Shown here piece after piece: positions 36,156-44,529 of a DNA stretch of 64,000 bases (positions are counted from its first letter, which is position 1; each line of letters starts with the position of its first letter). The position numbers were made by a program, and so were the translations under genes. The DNA lies in contig NZ_CP033219.1 in assembly GCF_004006175.1 (NCBI RefSeq), positions 1,798,001-1,862,000 of the forward strand. Direction: 5' to 3'. The notes below the pieces were generated by a model. The model saw only the letters and a program-made list of their open reading frames with translations. It did no database searches and was not told where the DNA came from. The stretch is from Parasedimentitalea marina. Lineage in GTDB: Bacteria > Pseudomonadota > Alphaproteobacteria > Rhodobacterales > Rhodobacteraceae.

Positions 36156-37523
36156 TTAAAGGTTTTGCTCACAGTCATGGTTTTCAAGTGCTGTTGCAGC
36201 CTGGGCACCCAGCGCATCAGGGATGTATCGGCTCCACCCCATCCTATAGCCTAAGCCCTTCGCACTGTTATTGATAAAGCTGGCTATGAATTCGCCATCC
36301 GAAGAAAACAACATGAGACGGCCAGCGTTCTCTTCCTCCAGCAACAGATGGCCAGAGGGCAAAAAATCGACGAGACCCTCAGTCAGTGTTTTTATTCCAT
36401 AGGTTTCCATGGTCTTGCGAAAAGGGCTGGAAACCGTGTCGGTTTCAAAGTCATAAAACAACACCTCGGACACATCTCGCACTTTTTCTCCGGTTCCAGT
36501 GTTGATGACATTGTTGTTGAAAACGGCAATGGTTGTCTCACCTAAAATATCAACGTCGTGTTGATCCATCCAAGGGCCTTCTTTCATCCAGACAATTTCA
36601 TCCGTCGAGGGGCGGTACTGAAGGATTGTCGAATAACGTCGGATGCTCAGGAAAAGATCACCTTTTCGCCAGAACTTTCCATCTTCCAGAACCGGTTCGA
36701 TGTCGTTCAAATGAAATGGATCATTGGCGTGCAGACTTGCTGAGAACAAGCGATGGTAAAGGCCACTTTTGATAAAGACCTTTGCTAAAGAGCGTTGAAA
36801 GAGCACGTCTCCCTCGGGTGACAGACGTGTCAGGGTGTCTTCTAGATACCAATCCTCGGTTCCCGGCAGGTCTGAACGTGCGGCAAGCGTTGGGATCCAA
36901 AACCCGCCTTCGCCATCGAATTCGGATGAATGGTGGTAGTGGACGTCATCCTTCATCCAAACCCGGTCCCCACAGGCTGAAATGCGAATAAGCGGAGCAT
37001 AATGGTCTTTTACAACTAAATCGCCGTTCCCGAACAAAAGCGGATGGATGGCGCGCCAGGCTTCCCGTCGCCATGCGGTATAATCCATCCAGTTCCAGTC
37101 CCGGCGGGCGTCCGCGAGCAACATTTCAACGTCGGGCCACCATTGGTGAACCAACGACAAATCAGTGAGGTCATACAACTCTATGACATGTCTGCTTTGG
37201 TCGCCGTCGTGGCGACTTAACAGCAAGTAGCCGGAGATATCTTCGGGAAGGCCTTCCTGTCGTATCCTCCAGCCGCCTGCACCGTCAAAGCGGTTTGGAT
37301 CCGTTGACTGGACGCGGTTGTCTTCGTTTACAACCTTCTCGAAAGTCCAGGGAGTTTTTGCGATCAGGACCGCCACTTCTCCAAGTTTTCCGAACCGCGC
37401 CTTGCCTGAAGTCGTGTCATAAACGATGGCGCCAAAAACAAGCATGCCTATCGCCGCCATCACAAGCAGAAGACCGACAACCCACAGTTCGATTTTGCGG
37501 AAAACAATCCGCTCCAAATCCAT
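36156..37523 (-). CDS. Membrane-anchored ASST-family arylsulfotransferase-like protein
   Basis: The 455-residue product has one N-terminal membrane helix (IELWVVGLLLVMAAIGMLVFGAIV, residues 12-35) and a periplasmic beta-propeller-like part of the ASST/PF14269 type, with VHYHHSSEFDGEGGFWIPTL, DPFHLNDIEPV, WMDQHDVDILGETTIAVFNN and GHLLLEEENAGRLM. Family members transfer sulfate between aryl donors and acceptors without PAPS, using a catalytic His; HDVD near residue 310 is a candidate. Start ATG 37523 has AGGGAG 10 nt upstream. Its place next to a PAPS-type sulfotransferase and a synthase suggests polysaccharide sulfation, but the activity of this branch is unproven. Confidence 0.75.
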   Translation of the reverse strand: MDLERIVFRKIELWVVGLLLVMAAIGMLVFGAIVYDTTSGKARFGKLGEVAVLIAKTPWTFEKVVNEDNRVQSTDPNRFDGAGGWRIRQEGLPEDISGYLLLSRHDGDQSRHVIELYDLTDLSLVHQWWPDVEMLLADARRDWNWMDYTAWRREAWRAIHPLLFGNGDLVVKDHYAPLIRISACGDRVWMKDDVHYHHSSEFDGEGGFWIPTLAARSDLPGTEDWYLEDTLTRLSPEGDVLFQRSLAKVFIKSGLYHRLFSASLHANDPFHLNDIEPVLEDGKFWRKGDLFLSIRRYSTILQYRPSTDEIVWMKEGPWMDQHDVDILGETTIAVFNNNVINTGTGEKVRDVSEVLFYDFETDTVSSPFRKTMETYGIKTLTEGLVDFLPSGHLLLEEENAGRLMLFSSDGEFIASFINNSAKGLGYRMGWSRYIPDALGAQAATALENHDCEQNL

Positions 37524-37678
37524 TCTGCTCGAACTCCCTACAGTTCTTCTCAATACCCTAGCGACCGGTCTGCGACTGTCAACGTCCCCTAAGTAAAGTA
37601 AACAACGAGAAAAATGACTTGATTGACCTCAGCATATATTGGCTTCCATGGCTGTGACGCACGTACAAGTTGCCCCCT

Positions 37679-39151
37679 TCAGTTTACTGCAAAGCGTGCG
37701 ATCCTGTGGTAGATGTCGCATGCATTTTCAAAAATTTGGGGGTCAAAACCCTCGATATTGGCGACATCGGGATCGCGGTGAAAATACCGATGAAAGTTGA
37801 CGCCATAGGATTCCAGGTCAAGCTTTTCGCACAGGCCGTTCATCGTTGCCATTGGTGTCGCACGCAGATCGTCTTGCAGGACAAGTGCTAACTTGTCGCG
37901 ATGTTCCAGCACGTGGCGGAATGTGTGTATCCAGTAATTCATCCAGTAATTGCTGTTTGCAGGATCGAAGTGGCCCGGCACAAAGTCCTCAAACAGAATA
38001 GGGCGGTGAATTGCACCAAATTCAAAATGGCCGATGTCGCGCATGTAGTGACGGATGAAGTCATCCTCGCGGTGTTTCTTCAGGAAATTACAGTGTTGGC
38101 GCAATAGGGATGCCGCATGACATTCCGGCCTGCGAACCGGAACGACAATCTTACAGTCCGGAAACGTTTCCAACAGGAATCCAAGGCGCGCTATGTTGGC
38201 ATTATTCTTGGAAAGATAGTGTACCTTTGAGGCTCCTTTGATGCGCCCCTGAAGCCGCCGCGCATATGTGATTTTGGCCATATGATGTCGAAGGAAGCGT
38301 TCGGACCTGGGGTTGTGATCTGAGGAACGCCACAGGTCTATGCCCCTAGCAGTATATTTTTCCGGCCAACCCATTTTCCAGGCAACCTCTTCAAATGCCT
38401 CCGGTGTGTCCAAATCGATTTCCAGTCCGTCTCCATGTGCTCTCTGGTGCCGTTGGACAGTTCGCTTGTCACCGCCAGAGAGGCGATGCCAGAGGACAGG
38501 TGCAGTTAAAAAAGGCATGTCGCGAAATATATGTGTGGCTGTGCCCGGGATATCGGACAGGGCATTGAGCATGGCCGTTGTTCCGCCGCGCGCGAGGGAT
38601 GTTATGAAAATGGGTGCGTCTACTGCCTCCGGGACGGACCGCGCCATTGTATTGTCCTCGATCCAGGAGACGCCTTTGAGTATGGCAGGGGAGGAAAACG
38701 CAAGTTCGTGAAAGAACCTATCTGTCGCAGAGTATTGGTTCTTTGACACAGACATATTATCGGTCGAACTGTTGCTGGGACGAAGCAGCGCCGTCGCCAG
38801 GATCATGACGGCTGACACACCGACAATGTAATCGAGCCGAAACATCACAGTAAAAACATCGGCGCTTGATACCAGACCTAAACCGCTTGCCGCATATATA
38901 GGCGCTGCAGCGGCGCCTAACGCAAAAGCAAAACGCCAGAAAATCCCAAAAGCAGCCCTAATAAGTGAAAGACCAGCGCGTCTGACTGCTATCTCCTTGG
39001 CACTGTCATCAATCTCAGGGTTCATCATTGCAGACAGCCCCGCAGAGGTCGTCAGCATGACTTGGTGAGCGACGCCCGCGATCCCCGTCAGGCCAAAGCA
39101 TATGCCAAAAACAACAACCGCTGTCATCGAAATGGCAATTGTCATTATCAT
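37679..39151 (-). CDS. Sulfotransferase with N-terminal membrane domain
   Basis: The 490-residue protein has about three or four membrane helices in its first 122 residues (MTIAISMTAVVVFGICFGLT; FGIFWRFAFALGAAAAPIYA; YIVGVSAVMILATALL), then a cytoplasmic PAPS-dependent sulfotransferase domain: the 5-phosphosulfate loop APIFITSLARGGTTAMLNAL (about residues 178-197) and the 3-phosphate element KIVVPVRRPECHAASLLRQH. It should sulfate a glycan or lipid-linked substrate at the inner membrane. It starts directly after the stop of the small membrane gene (TGA ATG). The fusion of a multi-helix module to this fold is unusual. Confidence 0.8.
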   Translation of the reverse strand: MIMTIAISMTAVVVFGICFGLTGIAGVAHQVMLTTSAGLSAMMNPEIDDSAKEIAVRRAGLSLIRAAFGIFWRFAFALGAAAAPIYAASGLGLVSSADVFTVMFRLDYIVGVSAVMILATALLRPSNSSTDNMSVSKNQYSATDRFFHELAFSSPAILKGVSWIEDNTMARSVPEAVDAPIFITSLARGGTTAMLNALSDIPGTATHIFRDMPFLTAPVLWHRLSGGDKRTVQRHQRAHGDGLEIDLDTPEAFEEVAWKMGWPEKYTARGIDLWRSSDHNPRSERFLRHHMAKITYARRLQGRIKGASKVHYLSKNNANIARLGFLLETFPDCKIVVPVRRPECHAASLLRQHCNFLKKHREDDFIRHYMRDIGHFEFGAIHRPILFEDFVPGHFDPANSNYWMNYWIHTFRHVLEHRDKLALVLQDDLRATPMATMNGLCEKLDLESYGVNFHRYFHRDPDVANIEGFDPQIFENACDIYHRIARFAVN

Positions 39152-39388
39152 TCAGGAACCGGTTTTTTCGTCGCCTATTTCGGTGCCCTTCTTCATTCTC
39201 TTCAGCCTTCGCTTCAGCGGGTACCAAACGAGACCGACGATTAAGAGGGCAAGCCCGAATATCAGCGCAAAGGTGACTGCAATAGCTCCAAGACCAGCAC
39301 CCGGGCCGATATAGGCGAATGCTGGATTCGGAAGAAATGCAATAAGCAGTAACAGGGTACAGGCCGCGTGGCGTATGAATGGACACAT
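39152..39388 (-). CDS. Small membrane protein with YIGPGAG motif
   Basis: The 78-residue product has a signal-like first helix ending PAFA, then YIGPGAGLGAIAVTFALIFG as a second helix and a basic cytoplasmic tail (KRRLKRMKK). The YIGPGAG start of the mature part is a recurrent feature of small proteins next to sulfotransferase, phosphodiesterase or glycan genes. Start ATG 39388 has GGAG 8 nt upstream. It is immediately upstream of, and coupled to, the sulfotransferase gene. Confidence 0.72.
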   Translation of the reverse strand: MCPFIRHAACTLLLLIAFLPNPAFAYIGPGAGLGAIAVTFALIFGLALLIVGLVWYPLKRRLKRMKKGTEIGDEKTGS

Positions 39389-39816
39389 CAAAATTTCTCC
39401 GTTCCCCCTGACAACTTAAAATGATGTAGGCCGCCTGAGATGAAAAACGAATAAATGGCGTGGCAGGGACAACGTCTTGTCCTTTGAAATTTATTTGCTG
39501 AAATTACCGCTTTGTAAAAGCTGCCCCGCAGCGCTGGTTTGCTTCAGTTGGGGCGATATCAGTACCGCACTGTCGTCTGAGTTTGTGTTTGACCAAGTGG
39601 CCGCCCGGTAACAGGGAGGACAAAACCTTGCCCAATTGTATTGTTCCGGTCATTGGCCCATTTCGGGCGTCCATAGAAGTAGCGAACGGCCCACTAACGA
39701 CCTTGGTAACCGGTGCAGTAAGGATCCGGGGCGAGCCCAAAAAGCCAAATGCTGTGGTTTGCTCGAATGTCGGCAGTCGGATGCTGGTTAAAGGTTGTGA
39801 TCAAACTATAATGGAT
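39389..39816. other. Gene-free gap between two minus-strand operons
   Basis: No gene is supported. Short frames on both strands (39504-39740 minus, 39583-39870 plus) have no known motif, and the plus-strand one runs through the terminator of the TRAP operon. It should contain the promoter for the gene at 39388. Confidence 0.35.
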
Positions 39817-39842
39817 GGCCCCGCCGACAGTCCGGAGGGGCC
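39817..39842 (-). terminator. Hairpin after the TRAP permease gene
   Basis: GGCCCC...GGGGCC arms with an inner CCG/CGG after one mismatch and a six-base loop, 7 nt beyond the permease stop. No strong U-run follows on the minus strand, so efficiency is uncertain. Confidence 0.45.
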
Positions 39843-39849
39843 AATACCC

Positions 39850-42006
39850 TTAAGTCTTTCGACGGGATGACAATACAATCACAGTTACGATAGCTGTTGC
39901 ACCTGCGATATTGGGCAGTAAAGCTAACGGCCAAAAAGCTCCGATTGCGCCCAAAACCAAAAGCGGCGCCGTTATGGGCCCAATTGGGCCTTCTGCGTAC
40001 CATTGGATTATTGCGTTGGTTGCGTAGATCCCGAAAAGTGCGAAGAACCCGATTTGAGCAACCTCTACCAGGTCTCCAGAAATCAAAGGTGTATAGGCAA
40101 ACAACAACGGTACGACATACAAGCCTTTGGCAATTTTCCAACTTTCAAAGCCGGTTGCCATTGGACGAGACCCCGCAATTCCGGCAGCAGTGAACGCTGC
40201 AAGGCAAACAGGCGGTGTCACGTTGGAATCTTGGCTGAGCCAGAAAATGATCAAGTGAGCCGTTAGTAGAAAGGTTATCTGCAATGTTGGGTCGACCATG
40301 ACGGGACGGATCGTAACTGCGATCTCGAACGGGATGTTTCGGATCAGTTCCCATGCCTCGGGTTTGGTCATACCCGTGGTCACTTGCGCGACAAGTGGAT
40401 GATCCACAAGGAAAAACAGTCCTGATTTAGCGGGATCAGAGATCCCAGCAACGAGCTGTTCGGCAATCAAGCCATCGGCCATGATCCCTGCCAGCGCTGG
40501 TGCCGTCAGGATCGCAAGGATGATGTAGGCCGCGGTTACTGGCAATCCCATGCCCAGTACCAGCGAAGCAATCGCTATCAACGCAATGGCCAGTACCAGA
40601 GAGCCTTGCGACCATTGCGCGATCATCAAGGAGAAGCTGTTGCCAACACCACTGGTCACGATGGCATTGTTCATGATCCCGATGGCGGTCAACAAGATCG
40701 CTGTCATAATGGCAGAGCGGATACCGCTGACGAGGGCCTCTGAAATCTTTGCAGGGCCCATGTTGACGGGTTTGAATGCGCCATCTTTGTCAAAAAGTGC
40801 AATAAGGCTGGTCAACCACGAGGTCGCGACCACGGCGGCAATTGCCCAGCAGGCTGCGTAGGATGGCGTTACACCTGTCAACAACAACCAGATCATTACT
40901 GTCAGCGGGATGACAAACACTAAGCCACCAGACAGCATCTTGCCACGATCCACTGTCAGATCAATTTCAGAACCGGCGTCATACTTAACCGCCTCAATGC
41001 GCACGATAAATGCGACTGACAAGAAGTAGAGGATCGCGGGGACAACGGACACGGCAACAATCGTGCCATATGGGATAGAGGTGTAGCTGGCCATCACGAA
41101 GGCTCCGGCCCCCATGATTGGCGGCATGAGTTGGCCGCCAGTTGAAGCCGCGGCCTCGACACCCGCAGCAAATTGTGGGCGGAATCCGTTGGATTTCATC
41201 AGCGGAATGGTGATGACCCCGGTCGAGGCTGTGTTGGCAATTGCAGACCCTGAGATTGTGCCCGTAAGTGCCGAAGAGATGACCGCGACAAAGGCTGCGC
41301 CACCTTTGACACGGCCCGCAACGACTTTGGAAATTTCGATGACGAAATTGCTGGCCCCAGAGACGACAAGAAAGCCACCAAAAATCATGAACAAAGTGAT
41401 GTTGGTGACCGAGATGTTGCCAAGGACGCCAAACATGCCTTCGTCATTGTAAAGGGTGCGAAATAACACGTCGTTGACGGGTAAGCTGGCGGATCGAAAG
41501 ACGCCGGGCAACATAGTGCCCAGAAAAAGAATATAGCTGAGAGACAAGACGATCAGGATCGGAATGACCCAGCCAGCGACACGACGCGACAGGTCAATGC
41601 AGGCGAAAATCAGCAGCAATCCAGCGGCCCAGTCGATGAACGTAAACTGCCAGCCCAAACCTGTGACCGCGAGGGAACGTTCATATAATCCACTTTCAGC
41701 CCAAGCCACCCAAAGTGCAGCCCCCGCCACAAGCAGGCCATAGACGATATCAGCAACCCAAGCCCATGTTTGGCCCGACCGTTCACCCCAAGGACTGATC
41801 GTAATAGACGCGAGAAATGCAAAACCTGCAAAGTGGATTGCGTTCTGCCAAAGTCCGGGCTCGGTTAGATAGACGTTCGTCAAAACGTGCCAAATGGCAA
41901 AGCACATTGCGAAAAGGAACACGATGTGCCGGCGTTCAAATTTGCCCAATGGCATACTCAAAAGAATGTCGCGCGTCGCTGATCCGTTCGAAACAGAAAG
42001 TGTCAT
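39850..42006 (-). CDS. Fused TRAP transporter permease (4TM/12TM type)
   Basis: The 718-residue integral membrane protein joins the small (DctQ-like) and large (DctM-like) TRAP subunits, as usual for TAXI systems. DctM signatures include GSAIANTASTGVITIPLMKS and LVLGMGLPVTAAYIILAILT. It imports an organic acid or similar solute with a sodium or proton gradient. It follows the TAXI binding-protein gene after an intercistronic terminator. Substrate unknown. Confidence 0.93.
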   Translation of the reverse strand: MTLSVSNGSATRDILLSMPLGKFERRHIVFLFAMCFAIWHVLTNVYLTEPGLWQNAIHFAGFAFLASITISPWGERSGQTWAWVADIVYGLLVAGAALWVAWAESGLYERSLAVTGLGWQFTFIDWAAGLLLIFACIDLSRRVAGWVIPILIVLSLSYILFLGTMLPGVFRSASLPVNDVLFRTLYNDEGMFGVLGNISVTNITLFMIFGGFLVVSGASNFVIEISKVVAGRVKGGAAFVAVISSALTGTISGSAIANTASTGVITIPLMKSNGFRPQFAAGVEAAASTGGQLMPPIMGAGAFVMASYTSIPYGTIVAVSVVPAILYFLSVAFIVRIEAVKYDAGSEIDLTVDRGKMLSGGLVFVIPLTVMIWLLLTGVTPSYAACWAIAAVVATSWLTSLIALFDKDGAFKPVNMGPAKISEALVSGIRSAIMTAILLTAIGIMNNAIVTSGVGNSFSLMIAQWSQGSLVLAIALIAIASLVLGMGLPVTAAYIILAILTAPALAGIMADGLIAEQLVAGISDPAKSGLFFLVDHPLVAQVTTGMTKPEAWELIRNIPFEIAVTIRPVMVDPTLQITFLLTAHLIIFWLSQDSNVTPPVCLAAFTAAGIAGSRPMATGFESWKIAKGLYVVPLLFAYTPLISGDLVEVAQIGFFALFGIYATNAIIQWYAEGPIGPITAPLLVLGAIGAFWPLALLPNIAGATAIVTVIVLSSRRKT

Positions 42007-42027
42007 TGGTTCCCCCCAATTGGCACA

Positions 42028-42055
42028 AAAGGGGCAACTTAATAGTTACCCCTTT
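42028..42055 (-). terminator. Intercistronic terminator/attenuator
   Basis: On the minus strand AAAGGGGTAAC pairs with GTTGCCCCTTT (one U-G) around a six-base loop, followed by a further T and GTG. It lies 15 nt after the binding-protein stop and 22 nt before the permease start. Such structures let the binding protein be made in excess of the permease. Confidence 0.7.
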
Positions 42056-42070
42056 AAATCGTTTATTGCC

Positions 42071-43066
42071 TTATTTCGCGATCAGGTTTGCTGGGATTTC
42101 CAGACCAACTTCGGTGTAATAGCGTGCCGCACCGGGGTGCAGAGGTGCTGGCAGACCGGCCATTGCAGATTCAATCATCATGGCTTTAGTCGCGGGGTGA
42201 ATCGCCTGCAGGAACGGCAGGTTCTCGTACATTGTCTTGGTCAACATATAGACATGCTCTTCATCCACGTCCGCATTTACGGCCAAAAAATTAGGCTGCG
42301 CGATTGTATTTACATCCTCAGCCTGGCCCGGATACGTGCCTGCCGCAATTGTGTAGGGCACCCAAAGGTTACGGCCACCGTCCATTGCAGCGGCTTGATC
42401 TGCCGTCACATCAAGGATCGTAAATTCACCCTCATTAGAGGCCAATAGCTTAGTGATTGCACCTGTTGGAGGGCCAGACGGGATACCCGCAGCAAACGCT
42501 TGACCGTTTGCCAGTGCATCGGCCGTTGGGCCATAGCCTGCATGGATCAAAGTAAAGTCAGAGCTCACGTCCAGGCCTAGACCGGACAACAAAACAGTGT
42601 TGGACCCGATAGTGCCAGAGTTTTGCTTACCCATACCGACGGGCGTACCCTTGAGCGCAATCAGATCTTCAACTGTCCCGGTCGTGGCCTTTTCTGTCGG
42701 CACGACAAACTGCTCGACGTTTTGCCACAGCATTGTGACAGAGCGAAGGTTTGCCTGCGGCTCACTTACGGGGCCGGTGCCTGTAACCGCATAAGACCCA
42801 AACAGGCCTTGCAGAATGGCGAAATCAGCAGTGCCTGCGGACAAGGCTTGCACGTTTGCGCCCGAGCCTGCCGAGTTCACGGCCGTCAGCGAGAATTTTT
42901 GCTTTGGCAGCAATTTGATTTTCGACAAGGTTGAGATCGCAGTGCCAACGGGGTGATACGTGCCGCCCGTAGATGCCGTGTTCAAGACATAATCGGCACT
43001 TTCTGCGAACGCACCGCCAGACGTTACAAGACCGGCACTTACAGCGATTGCTTTCAACATTTTCAT
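42071..43066 (-). CDS. TAXI-family TRAP substrate-binding protein
   Basis: The 331-residue periplasmic protein has a signal peptide (MKMLKAIAVSAGLVTSGGAFA, cleavage after 21) and TAXI features: NTASTGGTYHPVGTAIS and AVNSAGSGANVQALSAGTAD. It binds solute for the fused permease. TAXI proteins are known for glutamate/glutamine or 2-oxoglutarate-like ligands but most are uncharacterised. Its upstream region contains a probable response-regulator site. Confidence 0.93.
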   Translation of the reverse strand: MKMLKAIAVSAGLVTSGGAFAESADYVLNTASTGGTYHPVGTAISTLSKIKLLPKQKFSLTAVNSAGSGANVQALSAGTADFAILQGLFGSYAVTGTGPVSEPQANLRSVTMLWQNVEQFVVPTEKATTGTVEDLIALKGTPVGMGKQNSGTIGSNTVLLSGLGLDVSSDFTLIHAGYGPTADALANGQAFAAGIPSGPPTGAITKLLASNEGEFTILDVTADQAAAMDGGRNLWVPYTIAAGTYPGQAEDVNTIAQPNFLAVNADVDEEHVYMLTKTMYENLPFLQAIHPATKAMMIESAMAGLPAPLHPGAARYYTEVGLEIPANLIAK

Positions 43067-43169
43067 AGTTCTTCCTCCCAGAAACGAAGCCGAAACCGGC
43101 CTGTGACGTTCATGCAGAACGGGGAGGGCGCACGATATGAGGGAAATTGCAGGAGAGAACGAATACTGC

Positions 43170-43185
43170 CTGCGGATTTCTTCAG
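43170..43185. promoter_or_regulatory. Candidate response-regulator binding site upstream of the TAXI gene
   Basis: CTGCGGATTTCTTCAG matches 14 of 16 bases of the perfect palindrome at 46349-46364 read on the other strand (CTGCGGATTTCCGCAG). It lies 104 bp before the TAXI start. No -24/-12 sigma-54 promoter (TGGCA-N7-TGC) is visible between it and the gene. Confidence 0.5.
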
Positions 43186-43191
43186 GCCTGT

Positions 43192-44529
43192 TCAGCCCTT
43201 CAATAGAGCTTCTTTATCAAGCCCCAGCTTGACGATCTTCTCGTTCAATGTGCGGCGACCTATGCCAAGGACAGCGGCGACATCGTCCATGCGCCCGTCT
43301 TTGTCTTGAATTGCGCGGCTGATCAGTTCGCGCTCAAACGCAGCAACGGCCTCTCGCAGGGTCTCAGGGAAGGGTTGCAAGGGGGCCTGCCGCTCAATGG
43401 CATGCCGAACAGAGCCGCCACCGCGCCGTTCTGCCAACACCCGCCGTTCCGCCACGTTTTGCAATTCGCGCACATTGCCGGGCCAGTCATAGGACATCAG
43501 CGCCGCAATATCGTCATTCGTAAGCTTTGGGATCGGCAATTCGTAAAGCTGGCTGAGCCGCTGCATGTAATGACGGAACAATAGCAATACGTCCTCTCCG
43601 CGATCGGCCAGACAGGGCAGTACGATGTCGAGTGTGTTTAGGCGAAACAAAAGATCTTCGCGGAAGGTTTTATCGGCGACCCGTTGAGTGATTTTATCAG
43701 AGGCCGCGCTGATCACACGCAATTCAACCGTTTGAACCTCGGTCTCACCGACCCGTTGATATTGCTTGGTCTCTATCGCACGCAGAAACTTGGCCTGCGT
43801 TTGGAATGGCATCGAAGTTAGCTCATCCAGAAACAGCGTTCCATGGTCTGCTTGACTCATCAAACCGCGTGGGTTTTCGCTGGTGCCAAACACTGTTTCC
43901 TCAAACCGTTCCGGTGGGATCGCAGCACAGTTGACCGGCACGAACGGGGCAGTGGCAGATGTGCCAAGATCGTGCAACGCACGCGCTACCAATTCCTTAC
44001 CGGTGCCCGTATCACCAAGGATTAAAACATTTGCACGGCTCAGCGCAAAATCAAAGACAGTGTCACGCACCGCATTGATCTGAGCACTGTTGCCAATCAA
44101 AATGCGCTCCAAATCGGTCAACTCAGCCAACCGACTTTGCAGCAGTATCGTACTGTCCTCCAAGCGCTTCATGCGGAGGGCATTTTTGAGAATTCCCAAA
44201 AGGCGACGCGGTGCGAACGGCTTTTCGATAAAACTATACGCGCCGTTCTGCAGGGCACCAACAGCCATCGGAATGTCCCCATGTGCAGAGATCAGAACAA
44301 CCGGCACATGACTGGTTTCACGGACTTTAAGCTGAAACTCCAACCCGTCCATTCCGGGCATTCGAACGTCACTCAGGATAACGTCTGGGGCGTTTTTTTG
44401 TAGGGCTTCCAGTCCCTCAAGCCCATTCTTTGCAATCACGGTGTCGTAGCCAGCGCTCTGCAACAAATGCTCCAATGAGGCCCGCATTTCGCGATCATCA
44501 TCAATAACAAGAATTGTACCTGTAGTCAC
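43192..44529 (-). CDS. DctD/NtrC-type response regulator lacking the GAFTGA loop
   Basis: The 445-residue protein has a receiver domain with phospho-acceptor D54 (ILSDVRMPG) and K103, an AAA+ domain with Walker A GDTGTGKE (172-179), Walker B TLFLDE (231-236) and FREDLLFRLN (arginine finger region), and a Fis-type HTH at the C-terminus. The sigma-54-contacting GAFTGA motif, expected near 214-222, is replaced by FGTSENPRGLMSQ. It starts with GTG overlapping the kinase stop. Regulators lacking this loop, such as Rhodobacter capsulatus NtrC, can act with sigma-70 polymerase. It should control the TRAP genes. Confidence 0.9.
   Translation of the reverse strand: MTTGTILVIDDDREMRASLEHLLQSAGYDTVIAKNGLEGLEALQKNAPDVILSDVRMPGMDGLEFQLKVRETSHVPVVLISAHGDIPMAVGALQNGAYSFIEKPFAPRRLLGILKNALRMKRLEDSTILLQSRLAELTDLERILIGNSAQINAVRDTVFDFALSRANVLILGDTGTGKELVARALHDLGTSATAPFVPVNCAAIPPERFEETVFGTSENPRGLMSQADHGTLFLDELTSMPFQTQAKFLRAIETKQYQRVGETEVQTVELRVISAASDKITQRVADKTFREDLLFRLNTLDIVLPCLADRGEDVLLLFRHYMQRLSQLYELPIPKLTNDDIAALMSYDWPGNVRELQNVAERRVLAERRGGGSVRHAIERQAPLQPFPETLREAVAAFERELISRAIQDKDGRMDDVAAVLGIGRRTLNEKIVKLGLDKEALLKG

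Noticed and set aside
39583..39870. 95-codon plus-strand frame upstream of the TRAP end
   Set aside because: It contains the TRAP terminator hairpin and runs into the permease stop; no motif or ribosome site.
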